Shown: positions 8,913 to 18,020, counted from the stretch's first letter. The stretch is 64,000 nt of DNA from Peptostreptococcaceae bacterium (GCA_025210335.1 JAOARY010000051.1:195866-259865), one strand, 5' to 3'. Numbers and translations are program-made. Notes: generated by a model from the sequence alone, not told the origin.

Positions 8913-9263
8913 ATGTTACAAGTTATAAGAGATATTGAGCAAAAGCAATTAAGAAATGATATTCCTGAGTTTGGTGCTGGAGATACTGTAAAAGTACACA
9001 TCAAAATCAAAGAAGGAAAAAGAGAAAGAGTTCAAATGTTTGAAGGCGTTGTAATCAAAAGACAAGGTGGAGGAATAAGAGAAACTTTCACTGTTAGAAA
9101 AATATCTTTTGGTGTTGGAGTTGAAAAGATACTTCCTATACATTCTCCAAGCATAGAAAAAATCGAAGTAGTTAAAAGAGGTAGAGTTAGAAGAGCTAAG
9201 ATTAACTACCTACGTGATAGAGTTGGTAAAGCTGCTAAAGTTAAGCCTGCTAAGAGATACTAA
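8913..9263 (+). CDS. rplS: 50S ribosomal protein L19
   Basis: Ribosomal protein bL19, 116 residues, located at the interface of the 30S and 50S subunits. Recognised by [39 protein letters not shown] and VERIFPIHSP-like [19 protein letters not shown]. The tail is basic with [20 protein letters not shown] precedes the ATG. It has its own promoter inside trmD and a strong terminator just after the stop, so it can be expressed as a single-gene unit. Confidence 0.98.
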   Translation: MLQVIRDIEQKQLRNDIPEFGAGDTVKVHIKIKEGKRERVQMFEGVVIKRQGGGIRETFTVRKISFGVGVEKILPIHSPSIEKIEVVKRGRVRRAKINYLRDRVGKAAKVKPAKRY

Positions 9264-9273
9264 GATTACAAAA

Positions 9274-9299
9274 AAGGGACTGTTATCAGTCCCTTTTAT
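9274..9299 (+). terminator. Terminator after rplS
   Basis: AAGGGACTG (9274-9282) and CAGTCCCTT (9287-9295) form a 9-bp stem with a TTAT loop, merging into a T-run. Confidence 0.9.
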
Positions 9300-9332
9300 A
9301 TTATATAAATAAATTCTTTCGGAGTGATAGTT

Positions 9333-10235
9333 ATGAATATAAACTGGTATCCAGGACATATGAAAAAAACAAAGGAGCTTTTACAATCTAATTTAAAACT
9401 TGTAGACTTAGTCGTAGAACTTTTAGACAGTAGAATTCCTTTAAGTAGTAAGAATCCTGATATAGATAATATAATTACAAATAAGCCTAAGATAGTGCTT
9501 TTTAATAAAAGTGATTTAGCTGATGAGAGAAATATATCAGCATGGCAAAAATATTACGATGAGCTAGGTATAAAGACGCTTAGAATAAATTCGTTAAATG
9601 GTTTTAATACAAATAAAATTCAAGATGTAGCAAGAGAAGCTATGAAAGAAAAATTAGAGAGTTTAAAGAATAAAGGAAGAAAAGAAAGACCTATAAGAAT
9701 GATGATTATAGGAATACCTAATGTTGGAAAGTCTTCACTTATAAATAAACTTTCTGGTAAAAAAAGTGCAAAAGTTGGAGATAGACCAGGTGTTACAAAA
9801 TCAAAACAATGGGTTAAATTAAAAGGAAATTTAGAACTTTTAGATACACCAGGTATACTGTGGCCTAAATTTGAAGATCAAGAAGTAGCTTTAAAATTAG
9901 CGTTTACAGGAGCTATAAAAGATGAAATATTAGATGTTGAAACATTAGCCTTAAGATTTTTAGAAAAGACTATGTTTGAGTATAAAGAAAATATCTTAAC
10001 TAGATATAAAATAGATTTAGATAAAGATTTTGAAACTGCTTTAGAACTTATGGAAGAAATAGGTATAAAAAGAGGTTGTAAAATAAGAGGAAATGATTTT
10101 GACTACACAAGAATTGCAAATATAATATTAAATGAATTTAGAGGTGGACTTCTAGGTAAGATAAGTTTAGAATGGCCATCAGATATTAAAGAAGATGAAG
10201 AAACTGATGAAGAAGTAGATAAAAAAGAGAATTAA
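9333..10235 (+). CDS. rbgA: Ribosome biogenesis GTPase RbgA (YlqF)
   Basis: Circularly permuted GTPase of 300 residues needed for late 50S subunit assembly. Order of motifs is G4 NKSD first, then G1 GIPNVGKSS and G3 DTPGI, the permutation typical of the YlqF/YawG family. The opening NINWYPGHMKKTKELL is the family signature. A GTG nine bases upstream gives a longer frame, but GGAG at 9321-9324 overlaps it and is correctly spaced from the ATG at 9333, so I place the start there. The C-terminus ends in an acidic tail. Confidence 0.96.
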   Translation: MNINWYPGHMKKTKELLQSNLKLVDLVVELLDSRIPLSSKNPDIDNIITNKPKIVLFNKSDLADERNISAWQKYYDELGIKTLRINSLNGFNTNKIQDVAREAMKEKLESLKNKGRKERPIRMMIIGIPNVGKSSLINKLSGKKSAKVGDRPGVTKSKQWVKLKGNLELLDTPGILWPKFEDQEVALKLAFTGAIKDEILDVETLALRFLEKTMFEYKENILTRYKIDLDKDFETALELMEEIGIKRGCKIRGNDFDYTRIANIILNEFRGGLLGKISLEWPSDIKEDEETDEEVDKKEN

Positions 10236-10270
10236 GCCATATAAAAATTTAAAATATTATATGATATAAT

Positions 10271-10305
10271 AAAAGTCAAAGCTTTGCTTTGGCTTTTAAT
10301 TTTTA
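10271..10305 (+). terminator. Terminator between rbgA and rnhB
   Basis: AAAAGTCAAAGC (10271-10282) pairs with GCTTTGGCTTTT (10286-10297) with a TTT loop, followed by AATTTTTA. The T-run is interrupted, so termination may be partial, leaving rnhB linked to the upstream transcript. Confidence 0.75.
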
Positions 10306-10322
10306 TGGAGAGGAATAATATT

Positions 10323-11090
10323 ATGTTTGAACAAATGAAAGTAAAAGATGTAAAAGATTATATAACTACAATAGATCATAGTGAATATATGAAATATATA
10401 GAGATATTAAAAGAAGATAAAAGAAAATCAGTTAAAGATATAGCTACAAAATTAGCAAAAGAATTAGATAAAAGAAGAATTGAAGATGAAAGACTTGAAA
10501 GAATGCTAGAATTTGAAAGAGAACTATATGAAAATGGGTATGAATTAATTGGAGGGATAGATGAGGCTGGAAGAGGTCCTCTTGCTGGACCTGTAGTTTC
10601 TAGCGTTGTAATATTAAAAAAAGAAGATAAGATTAGATTTGTTAATGATTCTAAGAAATTAAGTGAAAAGAGAAGAGAAGAACTTTACGATATAATTATG
10701 GATAGAGCTATATCTGTTGGAATTGGAATAGTTGATAATAAAAGAATTGATGAGATTAATATATTAAATGCTACATATGAATCAATGTTAAATGCAATAG
10801 ATTCTATGAGCAAAAAGCCAGATGCACTTTTATTAGATGCTGTTAGATTACCAAAAACTAAGTTATTTCAAAAATCAATATTCCAAGGAGATGCAAAATC
10901 ACTATCAATAGCAGCTGCAAGTATAATTGCTAAAGTAACAAGAGATAGAATAATGAAAGAGTATCATGAAAAATATGAAGAATATGATTTTTTATCACAC
11001 AAGGGCTATGGAACTAAATATCATTATGATGCGATAAAAGAACACGGAATTACAGACATTCATAGACTTAGTTTTTTAAAAAATTTATAA
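10323..11090 (+). CDS. rnhB: Ribonuclease HII
   Basis: Removes ribonucleotides from DNA and RNA-DNA hybrids; 255 residues from this start, the Bacillus length. The catalytic motif GGIDEAGRGPLAGPVV holds the first acidic pair (DE), and VNDSKKLSEKRRE, DALLLDAV and IAAASIIAKVTRDR supply the rest of the active site. The N-terminal ~70 residues form the extra domain of the Firmicute RNase HII. A longer frame begins at 10284, but it runs through the terminator hairpin; GGAGAGG at 10307-10313 fits the ATG at 10323. Confidence 0.96.
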   Translation: MFEQMKVKDVKDYITTIDHSEYMKYIEILKEDKRKSVKDIATKLAKELDKRRIEDERLERMLEFERELYENGYELIGGIDEAGRGPLAGPVVSSVVILKKEDKIRFVNDSKKLSEKRREELYDIIMDRAISVGIGIVDNKRIDEINILNATYESMLNAIDSMSKKPDALLLDAVRLPKTKLFQKSIFQGDAKSLSIAAASIIAKVTRDRIMKEYHEKYEEYDFLSHKGYGTKYHYDAIKEHGITDIHRLSFLKNL

Positions 11091-11162
11091 AAAATTTAAG
11101 TTTTTATAATTTTATATCGAAATTATAAAGAGAAGTTTTATTATAAAGGTAGTGGTGATAAT

Positions 11163-12731
11163 ATGAGAGTAATTGGTCAGTCGGAGAATATAATCAAATA
11201 TGTAAGAAAAAAGAATGCCACGAAGGAATTTATAAGAAATAAAATGGAATTAAAGGGTAAAATCCTTAGTGTTTCTAAGAATAATATAGTAATAAGATTA
11301 CCTGATGGTAGTGAAGTTAGTGCTACAAGTAATATTCCCTTAGAAAATTTTCAAGGATTAGATCTTACATTTTTACTTTTAAATACTAAAGAAGGCTTAA
11401 TTTTAAGACCTAAAATAGATGGTCTTGCCGCGCAGCTTGAAACTAATTATAAATTAGAAAGCTTGCTTGGCAAAATTGGAGTTTTAGATAATAAAGAAAA
11501 TAGAGAAATACTTCTTGATATGATTAGACAAAATATTCCTATAACTTCAGAGAAGTTTGTAAAGATAAGAGAAGAAATAACAGCTTTTAATGCTATTAAA
11601 AGTCTATCTCAGATGGATCTTTCAGGAATTACTTCGGATTTAGAGAGTATAGAAGATATGGAATTAAAAAATATAATAAAAAATTTCTTTGGAAAAAATC
11701 AAGGAAAGAATTTAGAATCAATATTAAGTGAAATAAAGAATTTCAAATTAGATAAAAGTGATATTATCTTCTTGGTTAAGAATGATGTTAAAATAAATTT
11801 TGAAAATTTAAAAGCTTTTAATGACTTGTTATATAATGAAGATAATTTACTTACTATGTCAGAGAAATCAAATGAAACTTTACTTTCAAATGGAATGAAA
11901 TTTGATGTATTAAATACTGATTATGAAATGAATAATCTAAAAACTCATTTAGATGTTAATGTTGATATAAATCAACTTTTAAATGAAAATGGAGAAATAG
12001 ATCATGAAAAATTAAATACATTAAAATCAAAATTAACAGCATTTGATTCACAGGCGTTAGATGATAAAATTATGGATTTTTTCAAAGGTGAAAATGTAGA
12101 GGAAAAAATTTCTGAAATTTTAAATAAGGAAGAAAGTTCATTAGATAATTTACAAAAATCGATAAAAAATCTAGTTAAGAATATATTTATAGATAAGAAT
12201 TGGGATATAAACGAGTTTAGAGAAAATTTATTGGAATTAAAAAAATCTATACAAGAAATATTAAATGATAATATGGATTCTAAAGATATAAAGAATCTAT
12301 CTTCTAAATTGGAAATATTGTCTCAGGTTAATAAAGATTATATGTATTTTCAAATTCCGTTTGTAAATCAAACTTATAAGAATTTAGCTGAAATAATGAT
12401 AAGAGAAAAGGTTGAAGAAAGAACTAGATTTAGTACAAAGAGAAGTATAAATATAATGGTTTCAATAGATACAAAAAATTTAGATAGAGTTGATTCATTA
12501 ATAAGTTATTACAAAAATTCATTATCTGTAGCTTTTAAGTTTAAGAATGAAAAGATAAAAAGAATTTTTGAAAGTAAAGATTCTATTATAAAATCATTTT
12601 TAAATAATTTAAATTTTGAATCTGTAAATACTTATTATTCAGTTGATGAAAATTTAGATGAAAGTTTATTAAAAAGAATTAGATATGAGGATGAAAATTC
12701 TAATTATTCGACTTTTGATGTTTGGGTGTGA
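11163..12731 (+). CDS. YlqG/FliK-like protein of unknown function
   Basis: A 522-residue, mostly hydrophilic protein without signal peptide or membrane segments. The position after rnhB and before an FlhB-tail protein matches the YlqG-YlqH pair of Bacillus. Residues ~430-510 (SINIMVSIDTKNLDRVDSL, LSVAFKFKNEKIKRIF, FLNNLNFESVNTYYS) have the layout of the FliK hook-length-control C-terminal domain: short strands, then a helix, then a final strand. This supports a FliK-like fold by inference. No other flagellar gene is in the window. The ATG at 11163 has a weak GGTGGTGA; an in-frame ATG at 11244 is an alternative. Confidence 0.6.
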   Translation: MRVIGQSENIIKYVRKKNATKEFIRNKMELKGKILSVSKNNIVIRLPDGSEVSATSNIPLENFQGLDLTFLLLNTKEGLILRPKIDGLAAQLETNYKLESLLGKIGVLDNKENREILLDMIRQNIPITSEKFVKIREEITAFNAIKSLSQMDLSGITSDLESIEDMELKNIIKNFFGKNQGKNLESILSEIKNFKLDKSDIIFLVKNDVKINFENLKAFNDLLYNEDNLLTMSEKSNETLLSNGMKFDVLNTDYEMNNLKTHLDVNVDINQLLNENGEIDHEKLNTLKSKLTAFDSQALDDKIMDFFKGENVEEKISEILNKEESSLDNLQKSIKNLVKNIFIDKNWDINEFRENLLELKKSIQEILNDNMDSKDIKNLSSKLEILSQVNKDYMYFQIPFVNQTYKNLAEIMIREKVEERTRFSTKRSINIMVSIDTKNLDRVDSLISYYKNSLSVAFKFKNEKIKRIFESKDSIIKSFLNNLNFESVNTYYSVDENLDESLLKRIRYEDENSNYSTFDVWV

Positions 12732-12735
12732 TTTT

Positions 12736-13020
12736 ATGAAAATAAATAAAGATAATAAAAGTAAAAAGAAAATTGCTTCTGCTTTAAGATATGATATAGA
12801 AAATGATAATGCTCCAGTTGTGCTTGCAAAGGGTCATGACAATATGGCTAAGCGAATAATAGATAAAGCAAAAGAGCATGATATTCCTGTTTATGAAGAT
12901 GAAAAATTAGCAAAACAACTTGATAGATTAGAATTAAATCAAGAAATACCAAGAGAATTATATGAAGCAGTTGCACAGATTTTATTATTTATATCTAATA
13001 TAGATGTGGATAATTATTAG
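12736..13020 (+). CDS. FlhB cytoplasmic-tail homologue (YlqH-like)
   Basis: A 94-residue stand-alone version of the cytoplasmic domain of the flagellar export switch protein FlhB. Homology is clear in NAPVVLAKGHDNMAKRIIDK, AKEHDIPVYEDEKLAKQL and EIPRELYEAVAQIL. The autocleavage tetrad NPTH, which precedes this region in true FlhB, and all membrane helices are missing. It follows the FliK-like gene by 4 bases and abuts yraN, so it belongs to a three-gene cluster. A longer in-frame start at 12685 lies inside the upstream gene and has no ribosome binding site. The role is unknown. Confidence 0.8.
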   Translation: MKINKDNKSKKKIASALRYDIENDNAPVVLAKGHDNMAKRIIDKAKEHDIPVYEDEKLAKQLDRLELNQEIPRELYEAVAQILLFISNIDVDNY

Positions 13021-13365
13021 ATGACCAACAAACAAAAAGGAGATTATGGGGAAGAAGTTATTGCTAATTTTTTAAAAAAACGAAATTTAGAAATTCTTTG
13101 TAGAAATTATAGAACTAAGTTTTGTGAAATAGATATAATATGCAAGAAAGAAAATAGATTATATTTTATAGAAGTAAAAGCAAGAACTAATTTAAACTTT
13201 GGATACCCAAGTGAGGCTGTTGATAAAAGGAAGCAAGATAAGATAAGAAAAGGTGCTATGGTTTTTATAAAACAATATAATATGAATGATTATGATATAG
13301 CGTTTTATATTGCTGAAGTATATATAAAAAATAAAAAAATAAATTTTATAAAAAATGCTTTTTAA
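13021..13365 (+). CDS. yraN: YraN/UPF0102 family endonuclease-like protein
   Basis: A 114-residue protein of the YraN family, predicted to have the restriction-endonuclease-like fold of Holliday-junction resolvases. Seen: KGDYGEEVIANFLKKRNLEI, RNYRTKFCEIDIICKKE and IEVKARTNLNFGYPSEAV, i.e. the E, D and ExK residues of a PD-(D/E)XK core. The ATG follows the previous stop directly, indicating coupled translation. The in vivo role is not established for the family. Confidence 0.93.
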   Translation: MTNKQKGDYGEEVIANFLKKRNLEILCRNYRTKFCEIDIICKKENRLYFIEVKARTNLNFGYPSEAVDKRKQDKIRKGAMVFIKQYNMNDYDIAFYIAEVYIKNKKINFIKNAF

Positions 13366-13419
13366 TTTGTTTAATACTTTAAATCTTGGCAATACATTGT
13401 AATGCATAGGAGGTTTGAA

Positions 13420-14943
13420 ATGTTTAAAATAATAAAAAGTAGTTTTTTAAGAGGAATAGATGGTGTTCTTACAGATGTTGAAATAGATATATCTAAAGGA
13501 ATACCATCTTTTAATTTGGTTGGACTTGCAGATACGGCTATAAAAGAATCAAAAGAAAGGGTAAAATCTGCTATAAATAACAGTGGGTTTAATTTTCCTA
13601 ATAAAAGAATTGTGATTAATCTATCTCCTGCTAGTATTAAAAAAGAGGGAGTTTATTTTGATTTGGCAATAGCTTTAGGTATTAGCCTATATAAAAATGA
13701 AATTAATTATGATTTTTCTAAATCCGTTTTTGTTGGTGAATTGTCTTTAAATGGAGAGATAAAAAGAGTAAATGGAATAATATCTATAATATCAAATGCA
13801 AAGAAACAAAATATGAAAAAGGTTTTTATACCTTATGAAAATTCATTAGAAGCCTCTTTTATAAAGGGTATTGATATATATCCAATAAAAAATTTTAAAG
13901 AACTTATTGACTTTATAAAAGAAGATAAGAAAATAAATAAATTAAGAACTAAGGTAATTAAATTAGAAGATAGTTTTGATTTGGATTTTAAAGATATAAT
14001 AGGAAATGAATTTGCAAAAAGAGCATTTGAAATAGCTGCTTGTGGAGGGCATAATATATTTATGATAGGACCACCAGGTTCGGGTAAAACCATGCTTGCG
14101 AAAAGAATAAATACAATAATTCCAAATTTAAATGAAGAAGAAATTTTGCAAATAACAAAGATTTATTCAGCAAGTGGATATTTAAAAGATGATGAGGGGA
14201 TTATAAAACAAAGACCTTTTAGAATGCCTCATTATAATTCGACAATTACATCATTAATAGGTGGTGGAAAAGAAATAAAACCTGGAGAAATTGTATTATC
14301 ACATAAAGGGATATTATTTTTAGATGAGATATTAGAATTTAATAAAAGAGTATTGGATTCTCTTAGAAATCCTATTGAAGATAAATACATAAACATATCT
14401 AGGGTCAAAGAAAAGATAACTTATCCTTGTGATTTTTTATTAATAGCTTCAGCAAATCCATGTAAATGCGGGAATTACATGACAAATATCGATTGTATCT
14501 GCACAAAATCACAAATCGATAAATATTTAAATAAAATATCAGGACCTATGTTAGATAGATTTGATATGTTTATAGAGATTAATCCTATAGATTTTGAAAA
14601 AATAGAAAAAAGTATTGGAATAAGATCATCAAAGGAAATAAAGAAAAACGTAATAAAAGGAAGAGAATATCAAAAGAAAAGATATAAAGATAATAAATTA
14701 AATACACTTATGAATCAAAAGGATATTAATTTATATTGTAAATTAGATAAAGAATCTTTAAGTTTTTTAAAACTTATATATGATAAATATAATCTTTCTA
14801 CAAGAACTTATTTTAAAATATTAAAAACAGCAAGAACAATAGCTGATTTGGATGAGGAAAAAGATATAAAACTAAATCATATAAGTGAAGCGTTTTCTTA
14901 TAGAAAAGCATATTTTAAGTTTTGGAGAAATACTATTATGTAA
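13420..14943 (+). CDS. comM: ComM/YifB family AAA+ ATPase
   Basis: Magnesium-chelatase-like AAA+ helicase of 507 residues; ComM promotes branch migration when transformed DNA recombines. The N-terminal Lon-like fold shows GIPSFNLVGLADTAIKESKE and IVINLSPASIKKEG. Walker A GPPGSGKT is at 217-224, Walker B-like GILFLDEI follows, and a Cys set (ANPCKCG then CIC) lies near 350. A YifB-type C-terminal domain ends the protein. The frame extends to 13402, but TAGGAGGT at 13407-13413 fits the ATG at 13420. In related genomes dprA follows directly; here a metabolic block intervenes. Confidence 0.95.
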   Translation: MFKIIKSSFLRGIDGVLTDVEIDISKGIPSFNLVGLADTAIKESKERVKSAINNSGFNFPNKRIVINLSPASIKKEGVYFDLAIALGISLYKNEINYDFSKSVFVGELSLNGEIKRVNGIISIISNAKKQNMKKVFIPYENSLEASFIKGIDIYPIKNFKELIDFIKEDKKINKLRTKVIKLEDSFDLDFKDIIGNEFAKRAFEIAACGGHNIFMIGPPGSGKTMLAKRINTIIPNLNEEEILQITKIYSASGYLKDDEGIIKQRPFRMPHYNSTITSLIGGGKEIKPGEIVLSHKGILFLDEILEFNKRVLDSLRNPIEDKYINISRVKEKITYPCDFLLIASANPCKCGNYMTNIDCICTKSQIDKYLNKISGPMLDRFDMFIEINPIDFEKIEKSIGIRSSKEIKKNVIKGREYQKKRYKDNKLNTLMNQKDINLYCKLDKESLSFLKLIYDKYNLSTRTYFKILKTARTIADLDEEKDIKLNHISEAFSYRKAYFKFWRNTIM

Positions 14944-14990
14944 AAGATATATATAATACTGAATAAAAATATAAAATTTAATATTTTCAG

Positions 14991-15035
14991 AAAAATCACT
15001 ATTTTAAATCGCTAAAAAGAATAGTGATTTTTTTA
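14991..15035 (+). terminator. Terminator after comM
   Basis: AAAAATCACTATT (14991-15003) pairs with AATAGTGATTTTT (15020-15032), with a 16-base loop and a T-run extending the stem. Confidence 0.85.
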
Positions 15036-15150
15036 TTCTTAAAAAAAATATAAAAATTTTAAATCAAACTAAAATTAAGTTTTTTCAATGTATATATTAA
15101 AAAAAACAAAAATAAAAAATAAAGTATATTGTATACATTATATACATGCG

Positions 15151-15179
15151 TAGACATGTGTTAAAATTTTATATATAAT
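15151..15179 (+). promoter_or_regulatory. Promoter for the sdaAB-sdaAA operon
   Basis: TAGACA (15151-15156), 17-base spacer, perfect TATAAT (15174-15179). Predicted transcript start is near 15186, leaving a 150-base leader. Confidence 0.7.
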
Positions 15180-15205
15180 CAAAAAGTCATAAAAATGAAC
15201 AAAAA

Positions 15206-15229
15206 ATCATTTTCATAAAGAAAAATGAT
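15206..15229. promoter_or_regulatory. Inverted repeat in the serine-operon leader
   Basis: ATCATTTT (15206-15213) and AAAATGAT (15222-15229) face each other across 8 bases. Downstream of the predicted promoter, so it could be an operator or an RNA hairpin. The half-site resembles those of the palindromes near the AraC-type gene. Confidence 0.4.
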
Positions 15230-15293
15230 GTAAATTATACTTTTAAGGCAAAAATAATAAATTAAAGATATTTTTTTTAATAAAAATCATCAT

Positions 15294-15313
15294 AAAAATG
15301 AATATTCATTTTT
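15294..15313. promoter_or_regulatory. 20-base perfect palindrome before sdaAB
   Basis: AAAAATGAAT joined to ATTCATTTTT with no spacer, ending 23 bases before the TTG start of sdaAB. Candidate operator. The half-site ATTCATTTT recurs in the 20-mers at 18027 and 18146. Confidence 0.45.
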
Positions 15314-15336
15314 GTGAATTAAAAGGGTGTGAAGTT

Positions 15337-16005
15337 TTGAGTAAATATAGTATTTTTGATGTAATAGGTCCTATAATGGTTGGTCCTTCAAGTTCTCATA
15401 CAGCTGGAGCAGCTAAAATGGCTAAAGTTACTAGAATTTTATGTGATGAGGAAATAAAATCAGTAAAATTTTTATTACATGGTTCGTTTGCACAAACATA
15501 TAAGGGTCATGGAACAGATAGAGCTTTAATAGCGGGTATATTAGGTTTTGAACCTGATGATGAAAGATTAAGAGATGCTTTTACATATGCGAAGGAAAAT
15601 AATTTAGAATATGAATTTATAGAAACTTCTTTAGGAGATGTACATCCTAATACCGTTAAATTTGAAGTTACAACTGTATCAGGAAATCAAAAAGAAGTTG
15701 TAGGATCTTCAATTGGTGGAGGAAATATAGAGATATTAAGCATTGATGGTAATGAAATAGAGTTATCATTAGATAAGACAAATATAATAACAAGCCATAA
15801 GGATGTGCCTGGAGTTATATTTGAAATTACTAAACTTATATCAAGTGAAAATATAAATATAGCTAATATGAAGGTTGTTCAAAAAGAAAAAGGACAAAAG
15901 GCAAATATGTTTATAGAAATAGAAGCAAGTTTAACAGATGATTTTGTAAATAAGTTAAATCAAATAGATGCTATTGAAAATATTATGGTTGTAAATCCTA
16001 TATAA
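15337..16005 (+). CDS. sdaAB: L-serine dehydratase, iron-sulfur-dependent, beta subunit
   Basis: Beta chain (222 residues) of the oxygen-sensitive [4Fe-4S] enzyme that deaminates L-serine to pyruvate and ammonia. The opening SIFDVIGPIMVGPSSSHTAGA is the family signature; a C-terminal ACT domain (VPGVIFEITKLISSENINIA) from about residue 150 is a likely serine-binding regulatory site. The longest frame starts at 15298 within a palindrome; AAGGGTG at 15322-15328 points to TTG at 15337, giving the usual family length. The alpha subunit follows after 12 bases. Confidence 0.95.
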   Translation: MSKYSIFDVIGPIMVGPSSSHTAGAAKMAKVTRILCDEEIKSVKFLLHGSFAQTYKGHGTDRALIAGILGFEPDDERLRDAFTYAKENNLEYEFIETSLGDVHPNTVKFEVTTVSGNQKEVVGSSIGGGNIEILSIDGNEIELSLDKTNIITSHKDVPGVIFEITKLISSENINIANMKVVQKEKGQKANMFIEIEASLTDDFVNKLNQIDAIENIMVVNPI

Positions 16006-16017
16006 GGAGAGGTTAAT

Positions 16018-16902
16018 ATGATTGCAAATAATGGTCAAGAATTAAAAGATATATGTTTAAAAGAAGGTATTTCAATTTGGGAATATACTTTAAAAGCAGA
16101 GGCAAAAAAATCAAAGATTAGTGAAGAAGAAGTATTTAATAAAATGAAAGCTGTTTTAGAAGTTATGAAGGCTTCAGCTAAAAAAGGATTGAATGAAAAA
16201 GTAATATCAGTTAGTTCCTTAATCGGTGGAGATGCATATAAATTAAATGAGTATTCAAAAAAAGAAAGTCTAACGGGTTCTTTTATGAATAAGGCTATGG
16301 CAAGAGCGCTTTCTTCTTCAGAAGTTAATGCTGCTATGGGTAAAATAGTTGCTGCACCAACAGCTGGTTCTTGTGGTATTATGCCTGCTGTTATAATATC
16401 TGCTGCTGAAAAATTAAATAAAAATGAAGATGATATGGTAAGAGCTCTTTTAAGTGCATCAACTATTGGAAATATAATTTCTACAAATGCAACAGTTTCA
16501 GGTGCAGAAGGTGGATGTCAGGCTGAATGTGGTTCGGCTGCTGCCATGGCTTGTGCTGGTATTGTTGAAATGATGGGTGGTAGCGTTGAACAAGCTTTAG
16601 ATGGTGCTGCTATTGTTATTAAAAATATATTAGGTTTAGTATGTGATCCAGTAGCTGGACTTGTTGAAATTCCATGTGCTAAAAGAAATGTAGCTGGTAC
16701 AGTTTCAGCTCTTACTACTGCGGATATAGTTATGGCTGGAATTACAAGTCATATACCATTTGATGATACTGTTGAAGCAATGTTTGAAGTTGGAAAAAGT
16801 TTACCATGTGCACTTAGAGAAACTGCTTTAGGTGGAGTTGCAATAACTAAGGCTGGAAAATTATTAGAAGAAAAAGTTTTTGGAAAGAAAGATACTTTAT
16901 AA
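16018..16902 (+). CDS. sdaAA: L-serine dehydratase, iron-sulfur-dependent, alpha subunit
   Basis: Catalytic alpha chain (294 residues) of the two-subunit L-serine dehydratase. Seen are APTAGSCGIMPAVI, the Cys-rich GGCQAECGSAAAMACAG (Cys at 167 and 171) and LVCDPVAGLVEIPCAKRN, which together supply the ligands of the [4Fe-4S] cluster that activates serine. AAGGAGAGG precedes the ATG. With sdaAB upstream and a membrane protein 54 bases downstream, it forms a serine-catabolic operon that makes pyruvate, which could feed the pyruvate carboxylase encoded at 31.6 kb. Confidence 0.97.
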   Translation: MIANNGQELKDICLKEGISIWEYTLKAEAKKSKISEEEVFNKMKAVLEVMKASAKKGLNEKVISVSSLIGGDAYKLNEYSKKESLTGSFMNKAMARALSSSEVNAAMGKIVAAPTAGSCGIMPAVIISAAEKLNKNEDDMVRALLSASTIGNIISTNATVSGAEGGCQAECGSAAAMACAGIVEMMGGSVEQALDGAAIVIKNILGLVCDPVAGLVEIPCAKRNVAGTVSALTTADIVMAGITSHIPFDDTVEAMFEVGKSLPCALRETALGGVAITKAGKLLEEKVFGKKDTL

Positions 16903-16956
16903 TTATTTCTAAAAAAACTTAAAAAAATAAATTGAAATGAAATTTAGGAGGCAAAA

Positions 16957-17994
16957 ATGGTTTTAATAAAAGGTGTTTTACTGTTATTATTATGTTTATC
17001 TTGTTTTACTGTATTTAGTTTAAAAGCTCCAAAAGGAATGAAGGCTATGGGAGCATTAGCAGATGCTGCTGTTGCAAGTTTCTTAGTTGAAGCATTCCAA
17101 AGTTATGTTGGTGGAGATATATTAAATATTCCTCTATTAAAAGAAGTTGGTTTAGCTTCAGGTGGAATGGGTGGAGCAGCTGCGGCTACTTTAGTTCCAT
17201 TAGCATTAGGTGTAACTCCTGTATATGCTGTATTAATAGGTTGTGCATGTGCAGGTTTAGGAATATTACCAGGGTTTATAGCTGGTTATGTACTTTCGTT
17301 TATAATACCAAAGATTGAAAAGCATGTTCCAGATGGTTTAGATCTTATTGTTTGCATAATGTTTGCAGCACCGCTTGCAAGACTTATAGGAAACTTAGCT
17401 TCTCCAGTTGTTGATGCAACATTACTTAATATTGGAGGAATTATAACTATAGCTGCTGATAAGAGTCCTATACTTATGGGATTCATATTAGGTGGAGTTA
17501 TCACTGTTGTTGCTACTGCACCACTTAGTTCAATGGCATTAACTGCAATGCTTGGACTTACTGGTTTACCAATGGCTATAGGAGCACTTTCTGTAATGGG
17601 ATCTTCATTTATGAACTTTGTATTCTTTGATAGAATGAAGTTTGGAGATAGAAGTACAACTATATCAGTTGCAATAGAGCCTTTAACTCAGGCAGATGTT
17701 ATTTCAGCTAATCCTATTCCAGTTTACTGTACTAACTTTGTTGGAGGAGGACTTGCTGGTATTATAGTTGCTTTATTTAATCTTACTAATAATGCTCCAG
17801 GAACTGCTACACCGATAGCTGGACTTATGGTTATGTATGGATTTAATGATTTTAAAACAACTACAATAGCTGCTATACTTTGTGCTTTAGCAGGAGCTAC
17901 TGCTGGATTTTTAGGATCAATAGTATTTAAGAACTTTAAGATAAAGACTGTTGATGAATTAAAAGCTTTAGGTGATTCAAAAAAAGCTGCATAA
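16957..17994 (+). CDS. EIIC-like membrane transporter next to serine dehydratase
   Basis: Polytopic membrane protein of 345 residues with roughly 9-10 hydrophobic segments rich in Gly and Ala. It resembles the PTS_EIIC_2 group: GGMGGAAAATLVPLALGVTP, LPGFIAGYVLSFIIP and FVGGGLAGIIVALF. No EIIA or EIIB domain is present or nearby. AGGAGG precedes the ATG. Operon position behind sdaAA, with a shared terminator, suggests that it brings in the substrate, perhaps serine; that is inference from context. The family name does not prove phosphotransferase-driven transport. Confidence 0.75.
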   Translation: MVLIKGVLLLLLCLSCFTVFSLKAPKGMKAMGALADAAVASFLVEAFQSYVGGDILNIPLLKEVGLASGGMGGAAAATLVPLALGVTPVYAVLIGCACAGLGILPGFIAGYVLSFIIPKIEKHVPDGLDLIVCIMFAAPLARLIGNLASPVVDATLLNIGGIITIAADKSPILMGFILGGVITVVATAPLSSMALTAMLGLTGLPMAIGALSVMGSSFMNFVFFDRMKFGDRSTTISVAIEPLTQADVISANPIPVYCTNFVGGGLAGIIVALFNLTNNAPGTATPIAGLMVMYGFNDFKTTTIAAILCALAGATAGFLGSIVFKNFKIKTVDELKALGDSKKAA

Positions 17995-18020
17995 GAATTT
18001 AATATAATATGATTTTTTAA

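Larger units (their letters stand above)
14944..15336 (+). other. Intergenic region between comM and the serine operon
   Basis: A 393-base gene-free stretch. It holds the comM terminator (14991-15035), a promoter (15151-15179) and a leader of about 150 bases containing two inverted repeats (15206-15229 and 15294-15313). I see no small gene or recognised riboswitch in it. Confidence 0.7.
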
